Assembly (NCBI GenBank): GCA_030743445.1
Contig: JASLSL010000001.1
Span: 1-9,433, forward strand
Source: Alphaproteobacteria bacterium
GTDB taxonomy: Bacteria; Pseudomonadota; Alphaproteobacteria; UBA8366
DNA: 9,433 nt
Direction of reading: 5' to 3'
Below the pieces are notes generated by a model. It did no database searches. It was not told the DNA's origin and saw only the letters and a program-made list of their open reading frames with translations. Below, piece after piece: positions 1 through 7,083 of the stretch (its first letter is position 1; every line of letters starts with the position of its first letter). Position numbers and translations under genes: made by a program.

Positions 1-482
1 CGCAGGTCCGGATAGGTCATGTAGATCTTGAACGAGGTGTAGCCGTCCTCGATCAGCGCCGGCAGCTCCTGGCCCATCACCGGATCGCTGGCGTCGCTGA
101 CGATCAGGTGGAAGGCGTAGTCGATCACCGCCTTGCCCTCGGCGCGGGCGTGATAGTCCTCGACCACGGCGCGCAGGGACTCGCCGCGGAACTGGCAGGC
201 GAAGGGCAGGATCGTGGTGTTACCGCCGATCGCGGCCGAGCGCGTGCCCGAGCGGAAGTCGTCGGCCATCAGCACATTGCCCTTCTTCGGCTGGTCGAGG
301 TGGACGTGGCTGTCGATGCCGCCCGGCAGCACGTATTTGCCGGCGGCGTCGATCTCGCGCTCGCCGGAGAGGTTCTCGCCGAGCACGGCGATACGGCCGT
401 CCTTGATACCCACTTCCGCCGCGAAGACGTCGGCCGCCGTCGCCACGGTGCCGCCCTTGATGACCAGATCGAAATCGCTCAT
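1..482 (-). CDS. Dihydropyrimidinase/hydantoinase-like amidohydrolase (5' part, runs off left edge)
   Basis: This is a metal-dependent amidohydrolase of the cyclic-amidase group, which hydrolyses dihydropyrimidine, hydantoin or similar cyclic amide rings in the cytosol. Only the first 160 residues are in the window; full family members are about 460-490 aa. The start reads MSDFDLVIKGGTVATAAD, the usual N-terminal beta-sandwich opening. The metal ligands H59 and H61 lie in GGIDSHVHLDQP, and K152 in TSFKIYMTY sits where the family has its carbamylated lysine bridging the two metals. The ATG at 482 is supported by a strong Shine-Dalgarno sequence (AGGGAGGA, plus-strand 491-498) 8 nt upstream. 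The HVHLDQP motif, in place of the more common HTHLE/DMP, points to a subfamily whose substrate I cannot assign. It is divergent from the small membrane gene at 574 and has no evident link to the phosphonate genes. Confidence 0.88.
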   Translation of the reverse strand, partial: MSDFDLVIKGGTVATAADVFAAEVGIKDGRIAVLGENLSGEREIDAAGKYVLPGGIDSHVHLDQPKKGNVLMADDFRSGTRSAAIGGNTTILPFACQFRGESLRAVVEDYHARAEGKAVIDYAFHLIVSDASDPVMGQELPALIEDGYTSFKIYMTYPDL

Positions 483-573
483 CGCACAGGTCCTCCCTGG
501 CGCGAGTGTCACGGGGCCGGGGCCGGATTGTCAAACTGCATGATCTCGGCCTAACATTCGGGCGGGGGATCAG
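483..573. promoter_or_regulatory. Divergent intergenic gap, hydantoinase / small membrane gene
   Basis: A 91-bp gap between two divergent genes, so promoters for one or both should lie here. The only clear signals are the two ribosome-binding sites (AGGGAGGA for the minus gene at 491-498, GGGGGAT for the plus gene at 564-570). I recognise no -10/-35 pair or operator. Confidence 0.3.
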
Positions 574-789
574 ATGACCCGTCACCTCGAAAACATATTC
601 ATCGTTCTGTTCGTCGTGATCTCGGCGCCGCTCGCGGCGGGCGTGGTCACGGTGATGGTGACCGGCGCCTATCTGATGCTGTTCGGCGACGGCCTGCCGA
701 CCCCGGCCGAGGCCAGCGCCGTGCTCGCCCCGGTCGGCGCCGTCACCTACGGCACGCTCTGTTGGCTCGCCCTCAGGCGCGGCGAGTAG
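574..789 (+). CDS. Small two-helix membrane protein, unknown function
   Basis: I do not recognise this 71-aa protein. It has two hydrophobic stretches, about residues 8-32 (IFIVLFVVISAPLAAG and onwards) and 46-67, joined by a short polar loop GDGLPTPAEAS. It ends in a basic LRRGE tail, so a two-pass inner-membrane protein is likely. A G-rich ribosome-binding site (GGGGGAT, 564-570) precedes the ATG at close spacing. It lies between the divergent hydantoinase gene and the EamA transporter, 95 bp upstream of the latter. Codon use matches the neighbours, which supports a real gene, but the short length keeps the call moderate. Confidence 0.6.
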   Translation: MTRHLENIFIVLFVVISAPLAAGVVTVMVTGAYLMLFGDGLPTPAEASAVLAPVGAVTYGTLCWLALRRGE

Positions 790-884
790 CCCGACCTCCA
801 CAATCCAGCAACAATCGGGTGGCGATACGTCTCCTTAGGGCGCTAATTTTCGCGCGCTTCAATTCCTGGACGAGACCGCTATCG

Positions 885-1808
885 ATGAAAATGGGCAAGC
901 TCGAATGGGCGCTGGTCGTTCTGCTGTCGGTGTTGTGGGGCGGGTCGTTCTTCTTCGTCGAGGTGGCGCTCGAGGAACTGCCGCCGTTGACCGTGGTGCT
1001 GGTGAGGGTTGGTCTCGCCGCCGCAGCACTCCTCGCTTTCGTCTACGCCACCGGCCGGCGGATGCCCTGGGCGCCCGGCGCCTGGGGCGCCTTCGCGGTG
1101 ATGGGGGCGCTCAACAACGTGGTGCCGTTCAGCTTGATTACCTGGGGCCAGGTGCAGATCGAAAGCGGCCTCGCCTCGATCCTCAACGCCACGACGCTGC
1201 TGTTCACCGTGGCGCTGGCGCATTATCTGACCCGGGACGAGCGCATGACGCCCGGCAAGCTCGTCGGCGTGGCGCTCGGCATCGCCGGGGTCGCGGTGCT
1301 AATCGGACCCTCCGCCTTGGCCGGGCTCGGGCTTTACGGGTTGGGCCAGGTCGCGGTGCTCGGTGGGGCGCTAAGCTACGCACTCGCCGGCATCTACGGG
1401 CGGCGGCTCGTGGCCTTCCCGGTTCCGGTCGCCGCCGCCGGAATGCTCGTGGCCTCGACGGCGATGATGGCGCCGCTGGTTTTCATTTTCGAGGCGCCGT
1501 ATTCGGCCGCGCCCGGCATGGTCACCTGGGGCGCGATGGTCGCCTTGGCGCTCATGAGCACCGCCATGGCCTATCTGATCTATTTCCGGGTGCTGGCGAG
1601 TGCGGGGGCGACCAACATCCTGCTGGTCACGTTTTTGATCCCGGTTAGCGCGCTGCTGCTGGGGGTGGCGGTGCTCGGCGAGCGCCTGGAGGGGACCGCC
1701 TTCGCCGGCATGGCCCTGATCTTCGTCGGCCTGGCGGCGGTCGACGGGCGCCTCACCCCTTCATTCGCTCGCCCTTGGGGTCGTAGAACGCCTCGAGCTG
1801 TGCCATAG
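885..1808 (+). CDS. EamA/DMT-superfamily transporter (probable metabolite exporter)
   Basis: This is an inner-membrane transporter of the drug/metabolite transporter superfamily with the two tandem EamA repeats and about ten predicted helices over 307 aa, a normal family length. The first helix carries the typical LWGGSFFFVEVAL, and the middle holds NNVVPFSLITWGQ and SGLASILNATTLLFT. The second repeat holds GGALSYALAGIYGRR and MSTAMAYLIYFRVLASAGATN, ending in GMALIFVGLAAVDGRL. Substrates in this family (amino acids, drugs, nucleosides and others) cannot be read from sequence. I place the start at the ATG at 885, just before the first helix. An in-frame ATG at 762 would add 41 residues without family character and overlap the previous gene. 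Another candidate is the ATG at 891. The last residues (SFARPWGRRTPRAVP) are encoded antisense to the end of the convergent flavoprotein gene. Confidence 0.88.
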   Translation: MKMGKLEWALVVLLSVLWGGSFFFVEVALEELPPLTVVLVRVGLAAAALLAFVYATGRRMPWAPGAWGAFAVMGALNNVVPFSLITWGQVQIESGLASILNATTLLFTVALAHYLTRDERMTPGKLVGVALGIAGVAVLIGPSALAGLGLYGLGQVAVLGGALSYALAGIYGRRLVAFPVPVAAAGMLVASTAMMAPLVFIFEAPYSAAPGMVTWGAMVALALMSTAMAYLIYFRVLASAGATNILLVTFLIPVSALLLGVAVLGERLEGTAFAGMALIFVGLAAVDGRLTPSFARPWGRRTPRAVP

Positions 1809-4200
1809 CCGGCATGCGCTCGCCGGCGACGTCGATCTCGAACGTGCCGGCTTCCAGCCACTCGCGGGTGACGCCATCGTCCGCGTGCACATAGCCCATG
1901 CCGACCGCAGCCCCCAGCGTGTGGCCCCAGGACGCCGAGGTCAGCGCGCCGACCCGCTCGCCATCGCGATAGATCGGCTCGTCGTGATAGACCATGCGCC
2001 CCGGGTCCTGGTCGTCGTCGAGCTTGAACTGGACCAGGCGTTTGGCGAGCGCCTGTCCGCGCTGGGCCTCGATCGCCGGCTTGCCGATATAGTCGTTCTC
2101 CCGATCCAGGGTGAAGCCGAGCCCGGCCTCCAAGGGCGTGTCCTCGATGCCGATGTCGTGGCCCCAGTGGCGGTAGCCCTTCTCCTGCCGCAGCGAATCC
2201 ATCGCGTGGTAGCCGGCGAGCTTGAGCCCGTAGGCGTCGGCCTCGCCCATGATTCGCTCGAACAGGTGCGGGGTGAATTCGCTCGCCACGTACAGCTCCC
2301 AGCCGAGCTCGCCGATATAGCTGATCCGGGTCGCCAGCACCGGGGCGTAGCCGATCTCGAGCTCTTGGACCGTACGCAAGGGGAAGGCTTCGTTGGAGAG
2401 GTTGGCCCCGGTCAACTGCGATAGTAGATCGCGAGAATTCGGCCCCATCACGCCGAGCGCCGAGAGCCCCGAGGTGACGTCGGTCAATACCGCCTGGGCC
2501 CCGCCGATATGGCCTTTAAGCCAGGCGAAGTCGCGCTCGGCGGTCGCGGCACCGGTGACGATCAGATAGGCGTCCTCGGAAAGCCGGGTCACCGTCAAAT
2601 CGGCCTCGATGCCGCCCTTCTCGTTGAGCCACTGGGTGTAGACCATGCGCCCTGGCGCCACGTACGTGTCGGCCGCGCAGACCCGCTCCAGGACCGGAGC
2701 GGCGTCCGGCCCCTCGAGCCGAAACTTGGCGAAGCTCGTCATGTCGAACAGCGCCACCGCCTCGCGCGCCGCCTTGTGTTCGGCCGCCCAGTTGGCGAAC
2801 CACGGTGTACGTTCCCAGGCGTACGTGTACTCGGCGGTCTCGCCCGGCTCGGCGAACCAGCCCGGGCGCTCCCAGCCGCAGGCCACCGAGAAGCAGGCCC
2901 CGGCCTCGGCAAGCCGGTCGTGCAGCGGCCCGCGCCGGGCGCCCCGTGCCGAGCTCGGCTGGTGGAACGGCCAGTGCATTGCGTAGAGCAGGCCGAGCGA
3001 TTCCCGGGTCCGGTCCTCGAGATATTTCGGGTTGCGCTGAAAGCGGTGGAAGCGGCGGATGTCGAGCTCGGCGAGGTCCATCGTCGGCGCGCCGTCTGTG
3101 ATCCATTCCGCCAGCGCCTTGCCGGCGCCGCCGGCCGACTGGATGCCGATCGAGTTGAACCCGGCGGCGACGAAGAAGCCGCCGAGCTCGGGCGCCTCGC
3201 CCAGGATATAGCGGTTGTCGGGCGTGAAGCTCTCGGGCCCGACCAGCAATTGGCGCACTTCCGCCGTCTCCAACACTGGCAGGCGCTCGATCCCGGTCTT
3301 CATGAAGAGCTCGAACTGGTCCCAGTCCTCGTCCAGCGTCTGGAACTCGAAGTGGTCGGGAATGCCGTCCATGCCCCACGGCTTGGCGTCGGGCTCGAAG
3401 CCGCCGACCACCAGCCCGCCGACCTCCTCCTTGACGTAGATGTAGCCGTCCATGTCGCGCAGCACCGGCTGGTTGCGCACCACGCCGTCGATCGGCCGGG
3501 TGACGATGTAGTAGTGCTCGGCCGCGTGCAGCGGCACGGTGACGTCGACCGAGGCGGCGAGTTCGCGGGTCCACATGCCGGCGGCGGCGACCACCACCTC
3601 CGACGCGATGTTGCCTTCCGGGGTCTCGACCCCGGCGACCCGCCCGTCGGATGTCAGAATCCGGGTCGCCTTGACGCCTTCCAGGATCGTCGCCCCGCCG
3701 GCTCTCGCACCCTTGGCGAGCGCCTGGGTGGTGTCGGTCGGGTTGGTCATGCCGTCGGTCTCGATCCAATAGGCCGCGACCAGGTCGTCGGTCCGCAGGA
3801 TCGGCAGTCGCTCCTTCGCCTCCTCCAGCGTCATGCGCGTGCACTCGATGCCGAAGGTGGCGGCCATCGCCGCCTGGCGCCGCAATTCCTCCTCGCGCGC
3901 CGGCGTGTGCGCGACCGAGATGCTGCCGGTGGTGCGGTAGCCGGTCGCCTGACCGGTCTCCTCCTCCAATCGCAAGTAGAGGTCGCGGGTGTATTTGGCG
4001 AGTGCCGTCTGGTTGTGGGTCGCGCGCAACTGGCCGATCAGCCCGGCCGCGTGCCAGGTGGTGCCGCACGAGAGTTGGCCCTGCTCCAGCAGAACGACCT
4101 CCGACCAGCCGAGCTTGGCGAGGTGATAGGCGATGCTGCAACCGACGATGCCGCCGCCGACGATGACGGCGCGGGCGTGGCTCGGCAGGTCCTTGGCCAT
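1753..4200 (-). CDS. FAD-dependent, GcvT-fused N-methylamine dehydrogenase (dimethylglycine/sarcosine dehydrogenase family)
   Basis: This flavoprotein would oxidatively demethylate an N-methylated amine or amino acid and pass the one-carbon unit to tetrahydrofolate. At 815 aa it has the full family length and domain order: DAO FAD domain about 9-367, FAO_M linker about 368-425, GcvT folate-binding domain about 428-700, and GcvT C-terminal barrel about 720-810. The Rossmann motif is VIVGGGIVGCSIAYHL, residues 12-27. H50 in TTWHAAGL is at the site that carries covalent FAD in mitochondrial homologues. NEKGGIEADL contains D534, the expected folate-site acid. YIGELGWELY and LRQEKGYRHWGHDI are family hallmarks. 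The ATG at 4200 follows GGGGAG (4211-4216) at 10 nt. An upstream ATG at 4305 adds 35 residues of non-conserved sequence. The gene is divergent from the AEP-binding-protein/phnW pair. Dimethylglycine or sarcosine is the default substrate; an N-methyl aminophosphonate is a contextual possibility. Confidence 0.92.
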   Translation of the reverse strand: MAKDLPSHARAVIVGGGIVGCSIAYHLAKLGWSEVVLLEQGQLSCGTTWHAAGLIGQLRATHNQTALAKYTRDLYLRLEEETGQATGYRTTGSISVAHTPAREEELRRQAAMAATFGIECTRMTLEEAKERLPILRTDDLVAAYWIETDGMTNPTDTTQALAKGARAGGATILEGVKATRILTSDGRVAGVETPEGNIASEVVVAAAGMWTRELAASVDVTVPLHAAEHYYIVTRPIDGVVRNQPVLRDMDGYIYVKEEVGGLVVGGFEPDAKPWGMDGIPDHFEFQTLDEDWDQFELFMKTGIERLPVLETAEVRQLLVGPESFTPDNRYILGEAPELGGFFVAAGFNSIGIQSAGGAGKALAEWITDGAPTMDLAELDIRRFHRFQRNPKYLEDRTRESLGLLYAMHWPFHQPSSARGARRGPLHDRLAEAGACFSVACGWERPGWFAEPGETAEYTYAWERTPWFANWAAEHKAAREAVALFDMTSFAKFRLEGPDAAPVLERVCAADTYVAPGRMVYTQWLNEKGGIEADLTVTRLSEDAYLIVTGAATAERDFAWLKGHIGGAQAVLTDVTSGLSALGVMGPNSRDLLSQLTGANLSNEAFPLRTVQELEIGYAPVLATRISYIGELGWELYVASEFTPHLFERIMGEADAYGLKLAGYHAMDSLRQEKGYRHWGHDIGIEDTPLEAGLGFTLDRENDYIGKPAIEAQRGQALAKRLVQFKLDDDQDPGRMVYHDEPIYRDGERVGALTSASWGHTLGAAVGMGYVHADDGVTREWLEAGTFEIDVAGERMPAMAQLEAFYDPKGERMKG

Positions 4201-4340
4201 GGTGCTGTGTCTCCCCGATGTTCGGTCCAGTCTAATGCACGGCGGGAAACCGGCGCAAAGCGGCAATGCGGGCTCTGGCGGGTCGGCGGTCAGGCGTGCT
4301 ACCAACCGCCAGCGAAACGATAAAACAACAAGAGGCCGCG
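4201..4340. promoter_or_regulatory. Divergent promoter region between flavoprotein and AEP operon
   Basis: These 140 bp must hold the start signals for both the minus-strand amine dehydrogenase and the plus-strand binding-protein/phnW pair. A 7-bp inverted repeat, CTGGCGG (4275-4281) and CCGCCAG (4306-4312), with GGCGGT/ACCGCC nested in between (4285-4290, 4305-4310), may be an operator. I see no clear sigma-70 promoter on either strand. The shared region is what would allow joint control of the two units. Confidence 0.4.
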
Positions 4341-5423
4341 ATGCCTGGCCGACCGAGCTCTACCTTCGCCCTTGGGACGGTCCGACGCGCAGCGATCGCG
4401 GCCGCCGCGGCGCTGTTCCTGGTCGGTCCCGGCACGGTCTTCGCCCAGACCGAGCTGATCGTCTACACCGCCGCCGACCGCGGCGAGCTCGGACGGTTCA
4501 AGGCGGCATTCGAATACGACAACAAGGATATCCGAATCCGCTGGGTGCGCGATCTGGCGGAACGCATCGTCGAGCGGCTGATCGCCGAGAAGGCGGCGCC
4601 CAAGGCCGACGTCGTCTGGGGCGTCGCGGCGACCAGCCTGTTGCGGCTCGCCGGGGAAGGTCATTTCCAGCCCTATGCGGCGAAGGGCCTGAAGGGACTG
4701 GACGTGGGCTTGCGTGGCAAGGGCGATCCGCCGGTCTGGATCGGCCAACGGGCCTGGGTCGGGGCGATCTGCTTCAATACCGCGGCGGCGAAGAAGGACG
4801 GACTGGCGCCGCCGAAGTCGTGGCACGATCTGCTCGATCCCACCTTCAAGGGCAAGATCGTCATGCCCGACCCGGCCTCGACGCGGACCGGGTTCCTCGC
4901 GGTCTCCGCCTGGATCCAGCTGTGGGGCGAGGCGGCGGCCTGGGCGTTCATGGACCGGCTGCACGAGAATGTCGCGATCTACACACGTTCGGGCGGAAAG
5001 CCCTGCCGGTTGGTGCTGCGCAACGGATATCGGGCCGGTCTCTCCTTCACCTACATGGCGCTGCGCCTCAAGGCCGAGGCGGACGGGATCGACATCATCG
5101 CGCCCGAGGAAGGCGTCGGCTGGGACCTCGAGGCGACCGCCATCATGCGCGGCACGACGAAGCTCGATGCGGCACGGAAGTTGGTCGATTGGTCGATCGG
5201 TGGGCGCGCGGCGAGGATCTATGCCCGGCGTCACGGGGTCTTCGCCGGCGGCGAGGCGGCCAAACCGCCGCGCGTCTTTCCCAAGGACATGCGCCGGCAC
5301 ATGATCAAGAACGACTTCGCCTGGGCGGCCGCAAACCGGCTGCGGATCATCGCCGAGTGGCGCCGCCGCTATGGCGGCAAGGTCGAGCCCGGCGGGTGGC
5401 GGAACGGAAAAGAAGGACGGTGA
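4341..5423 (+). CDS. phnS: 2-aminoethylphosphonate-type ABC transporter periplasmic binding protein
   Basis: This is a 360-aa exported solute-binding protein, most like the family annotated as putative AEP-binding proteins (PhnS type, Fbp-like type II fold). A Sec signal peptide with a twin-basic start (TVRRAAIAAAAALFLVG) is likely cut after VFA, near residue 35, giving mature QTELIVYTA. Matches I recall for the AEP family are RWVRD (67-71), ADVVWGVAATSLL (89-101), AICFNT (142-147), GKIVMPDPAS (171-180), SGGKPC (217-222), GWDLEATAI (260-268), KNDFAWAA (323-330) and IIAEWRRRY (336-344). The ATG at 4341 follows AGAGG (4331-4335) by 5 nt; the ATG at 4266 would bury the signal peptide. phnW starts 2 bp after the stop, so the pair is surely one transcript. 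No ATPase or permease follows, so it must borrow a membrane complex encoded elsewhere. Some positions near the ligand site appear to diverge, so AEP itself is probable rather than certain. Confidence 0.85.
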   Translation: MPGRPSSTFALGTVRRAAIAAAAALFLVGPGTVFAQTELIVYTAADRGELGRFKAAFEYDNKDIRIRWVRDLAERIVERLIAEKAAPKADVVWGVAATSLLRLAGEGHFQPYAAKGLKGLDVGLRGKGDPPVWIGQRAWVGAICFNTAAAKKDGLAPPKSWHDLLDPTFKGKIVMPDPASTRTGFLAVSAWIQLWGEAAAWAFMDRLHENVAIYTRSGGKPCRLVLRNGYRAGLSFTYMALRLKAEADGIDIIAPEEGVGWDLEATAIMRGTTKLDAARKLVDWSIGGRAARIYARRHGVFAGGEAAKPPRVFPKDMRRHMIKNDFAWAAANRLRIIAEWRRRYGGKVEPGGWRNGKEGR

Positions 5424-5425
5424 CG

Positions 5426-6544
5426 ATGAGCGGTTCCCGCGACCCCTGGCTGCTGACGCCCGGGCCCCTGACCACCTCGATCGAGACCAAGCGGGCCATG
5501 CTCCACGATTGGGGCTCGCGCGACGACGACTTCATCCAGGTCAACGCCGAGGTGCGCGATCGGCTGGTCGAGCTCGCGGAGGGTGGCGGCGACTTCACCT
5601 GTGTGCCGGTTCAAGGCAGCGGCACCTTCGCGGTCGAGGCGATGGTCGGCACCTTGGTGCCTAGGGGCGGCAAGCTCCTGGTGTTGATCAACGGCGCCTA
5701 TGGGATGCGGATCGCCAAGATCTGCGATTACATGGGCCGCGCCTATGCGACCTACGAGACCCCCGAGGACATGCCGCCCGAGGTCGCCGGAATCGACGCG
5801 ATGCTCGATGCCGATCCGGCCATCACCCATGTCGCCCTGGTGCACTGCGAGACCACGTCCGGCATCCTCAATCCGGTCGAGGAGATCGCCGCCGCCGTCG
5901 CCGCCAAGGACCGCCGCCTTCTGGTCGATTCGATGAGCGCCTTCGGGGCGCTGCCGTTCAGCCTACGGGCCGTACCCTGCGACGCGGTCGCGGCCTCTTC
6001 CAACAAATGTTTCGAGGGCGTACCCGGCATGGGATTCGTGCTTTGTCGGACCGCGGCGCTCGAGGCGGCCGAGGGCAACGCCCATTCGCTCAGCCTCGAC
6101 CTCCACGACCAGTGGCGGGCGATGGAGGGCAACGGCCAGTGGCGCTTCACCCCGCCGACCCATGTGATCTACGCCTTTCACCAAGCGCTCGAGGAACACG
6201 CCGCCGAGGGTGGGGTCGAAGGGCGCAACAAGCGCTATGTCGAGAACTGCCGCATCCTGATCGACGGTATGAAGGCGCTCGGCTTCGAGCCGCTGCTGTC
6301 GGACAACCTGCAGGCGCCGATCATCGTCACTTTCCGCATGCCCGGCGACCCTAATTTCGAGTTCCAAGGGTTCTACGACCGGCTCAAGGACCGGGGCTAC
6401 GTGATCTATCCCGGCAGGCTGACGGTCGCCGAGAGCTTCCGCATCGGCTGCATCGGCCGGCTCGGGGCCGAGGAAATGCGCGGTGCCGTCGCCGCGGTCG
6501 GAGACGTACTGGCTGAAATGGACGTCGCGAACGGCTCGCCCTAG
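5426..6544 (+). CDS. phnW: 2-aminoethylphosphonate--pyruvate aminotransferase
   Basis: This PLP-dependent class V aminotransferase moves the amino group of AEP to pyruvate, giving phosphonoacetaldehyde and L-alanine, the first step of AEP catabolism in the cytosol. The protein is 372 aa, a normal length. It opens with LLTPGPLTTS, a PhnW signature. It contains VQGSGTFAVEAM (62-73), HCETTSGILNPV (140-151), D168 in LLVDSMSAFG (PLP pyridine-nitrogen partner) and the Schiff-base lysine K194 in SSNKCFEGVPGMGF. These positions coincide with those known for the Salmonella enzyme. The C-terminal FRIGCIGRL is also conserved. The start at 5426 follows AAGGA (5413-5417) by 8 nt, and that site lies inside the end of the binding-protein gene, suggesting translational coupling. 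The frame is open upstream to 4133, but that part is a shadow of other genes. No phnX or phnY follows, unlike many known clusters. Confidence 0.95.
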   Translation: MSGSRDPWLLTPGPLTTSIETKRAMLHDWGSRDDDFIQVNAEVRDRLVELAEGGGDFTCVPVQGSGTFAVEAMVGTLVPRGGKLLVLINGAYGMRIAKICDYMGRAYATYETPEDMPPEVAGIDAMLDADPAITHVALVHCETTSGILNPVEEIAAAVAAKDRRLLVDSMSAFGALPFSLRAVPCDAVAASSNKCFEGVPGMGFVLCRTAALEAAEGNAHSLSLDLHDQWRAMEGNGQWRFTPPTHVIYAFHQALEEHAAEGGVEGRNKRYVENCRILIDGMKALGFEPLLSDNLQAPIIVTFRMPGDPNFEFQGFYDRLKDRGYVIYPGRLTVAESFRIGCIGRLGAEEMRGAVAAVGDVLAEMDVANGSP

Positions 6545-6654
6545 GCGGCATTCGCGGCGAGAGTTCGCAATCCGAATTTGACGCATTATCTGTTAAGGTA
6601 GAGCCGGCTTTGCGGGATTTACGGCCGGCGCCGCGTCTTTCGGGTAACGAGTGA

Positions 6655-7062
6655 ATGAAGCCTTTTTTGGCCATATTGTCGGTTTCGATGCTGGCGGCGG
6701 TTTCGGCCGCCGCCCAAACCGCCCCCCAAGGCGGGACGACGAGCGGCGCCGCCGCGCCCCGGCTCGACATGATCATCGACTACCAGCGCATCATCGAGAC
6801 CAGCGATCCCGCGGTCGAGAAGCGCGCGCAAGAGCAGGAGCGCCGGAAACAAGACAAGCTCCGTCAATCGATCAAATGGACCGAGATGGAGCGCATCGAG
6901 CGTCAGGGCGGCGAACGGGCGGATTTGTCGCAGAAAGCACCCGGCAGCAAACTCAAGCTGGCGCCCGTCCTCGGCAACCGCCGGCAGGCCGGCAACCCGG
7001 CCAAATACAACCAGGATGTCGACAAGAAATCGGTTGGCATCGACTTCACGCTCGACTTCTGA
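6655..7062 (+). CDS. Small exported charged protein, unknown function
   Basis: I do not recognise this 135-aa protein. A clear Sec signal peptide (MKPFLAILSVSMLAAVSAAA) is probably cut before Q21, leaving a soluble periplasmic or secreted protein of about 115 aa. The mature part starts with a Gly/Thr/Ala-rich segment. It is followed by DMIIDYQRIIETSDPAVEKR and a K/R/E/Q-rich stretch (about 60-93) likely to be a long amphipathic helix. The tail contains LKLAPVLGNRRQAGNPAKYN and ends VGIDFTLDF; the alternating hydrophobic, aromatic end resembles a beta-strand. The ribosome-binding site is weak. It lies 110 bp after phnW with its own likely transcription unit and converges on the cyclic-nucleotide-binding gene with only 21 bp between stops. 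Nothing links it biochemically to phosphonates. Confidence 0.75.
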   Translation: MKPFLAILSVSMLAAVSAAAQTAPQGGTTSGAAAPRLDMIIDYQRIIETSDPAVEKRAQEQERRKQDKLRQSIKWTEMERIERQGGERADLSQKAPGSKLKLAPVLGNRRQAGNPAKYNQDVDKKSVGIDFTLDF

Positions 7063-7083
7063 GCCCGGCTTGACCCGGCGCGC

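Noticed and set aside
2516..4141. 541-codon minus-strand frame inside the flavoprotein gene
   Set aside because: Out-of-frame reading of the same strand with Arg/Gly/Ala-rich low-complexity product.
2509..4323. 604-codon open frame on the plus strand, antisense to the flavoprotein gene
   Set aside because: Shadow frame of a GC-rich gene. The translation is rich in R, G, H and D with no domain character, while the opposite strand encodes a complete recognised protein.
4133..5425. N-terminal extension of phnW to an 803-aa fusion
   Set aside because: The extra part overlaps the binding-protein gene in another frame and is Arg/Gly-rich. PhnW has its own ribosome-binding site and family-typical start at 5426.
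6603..6629. GCCGGC...GCCGGC pair after phnW considered as a terminator
   Set aside because: GCCGGC is self-complementary and frequent in this GC-rich DNA, the loop is 15 nt, and no T-run follows directly.
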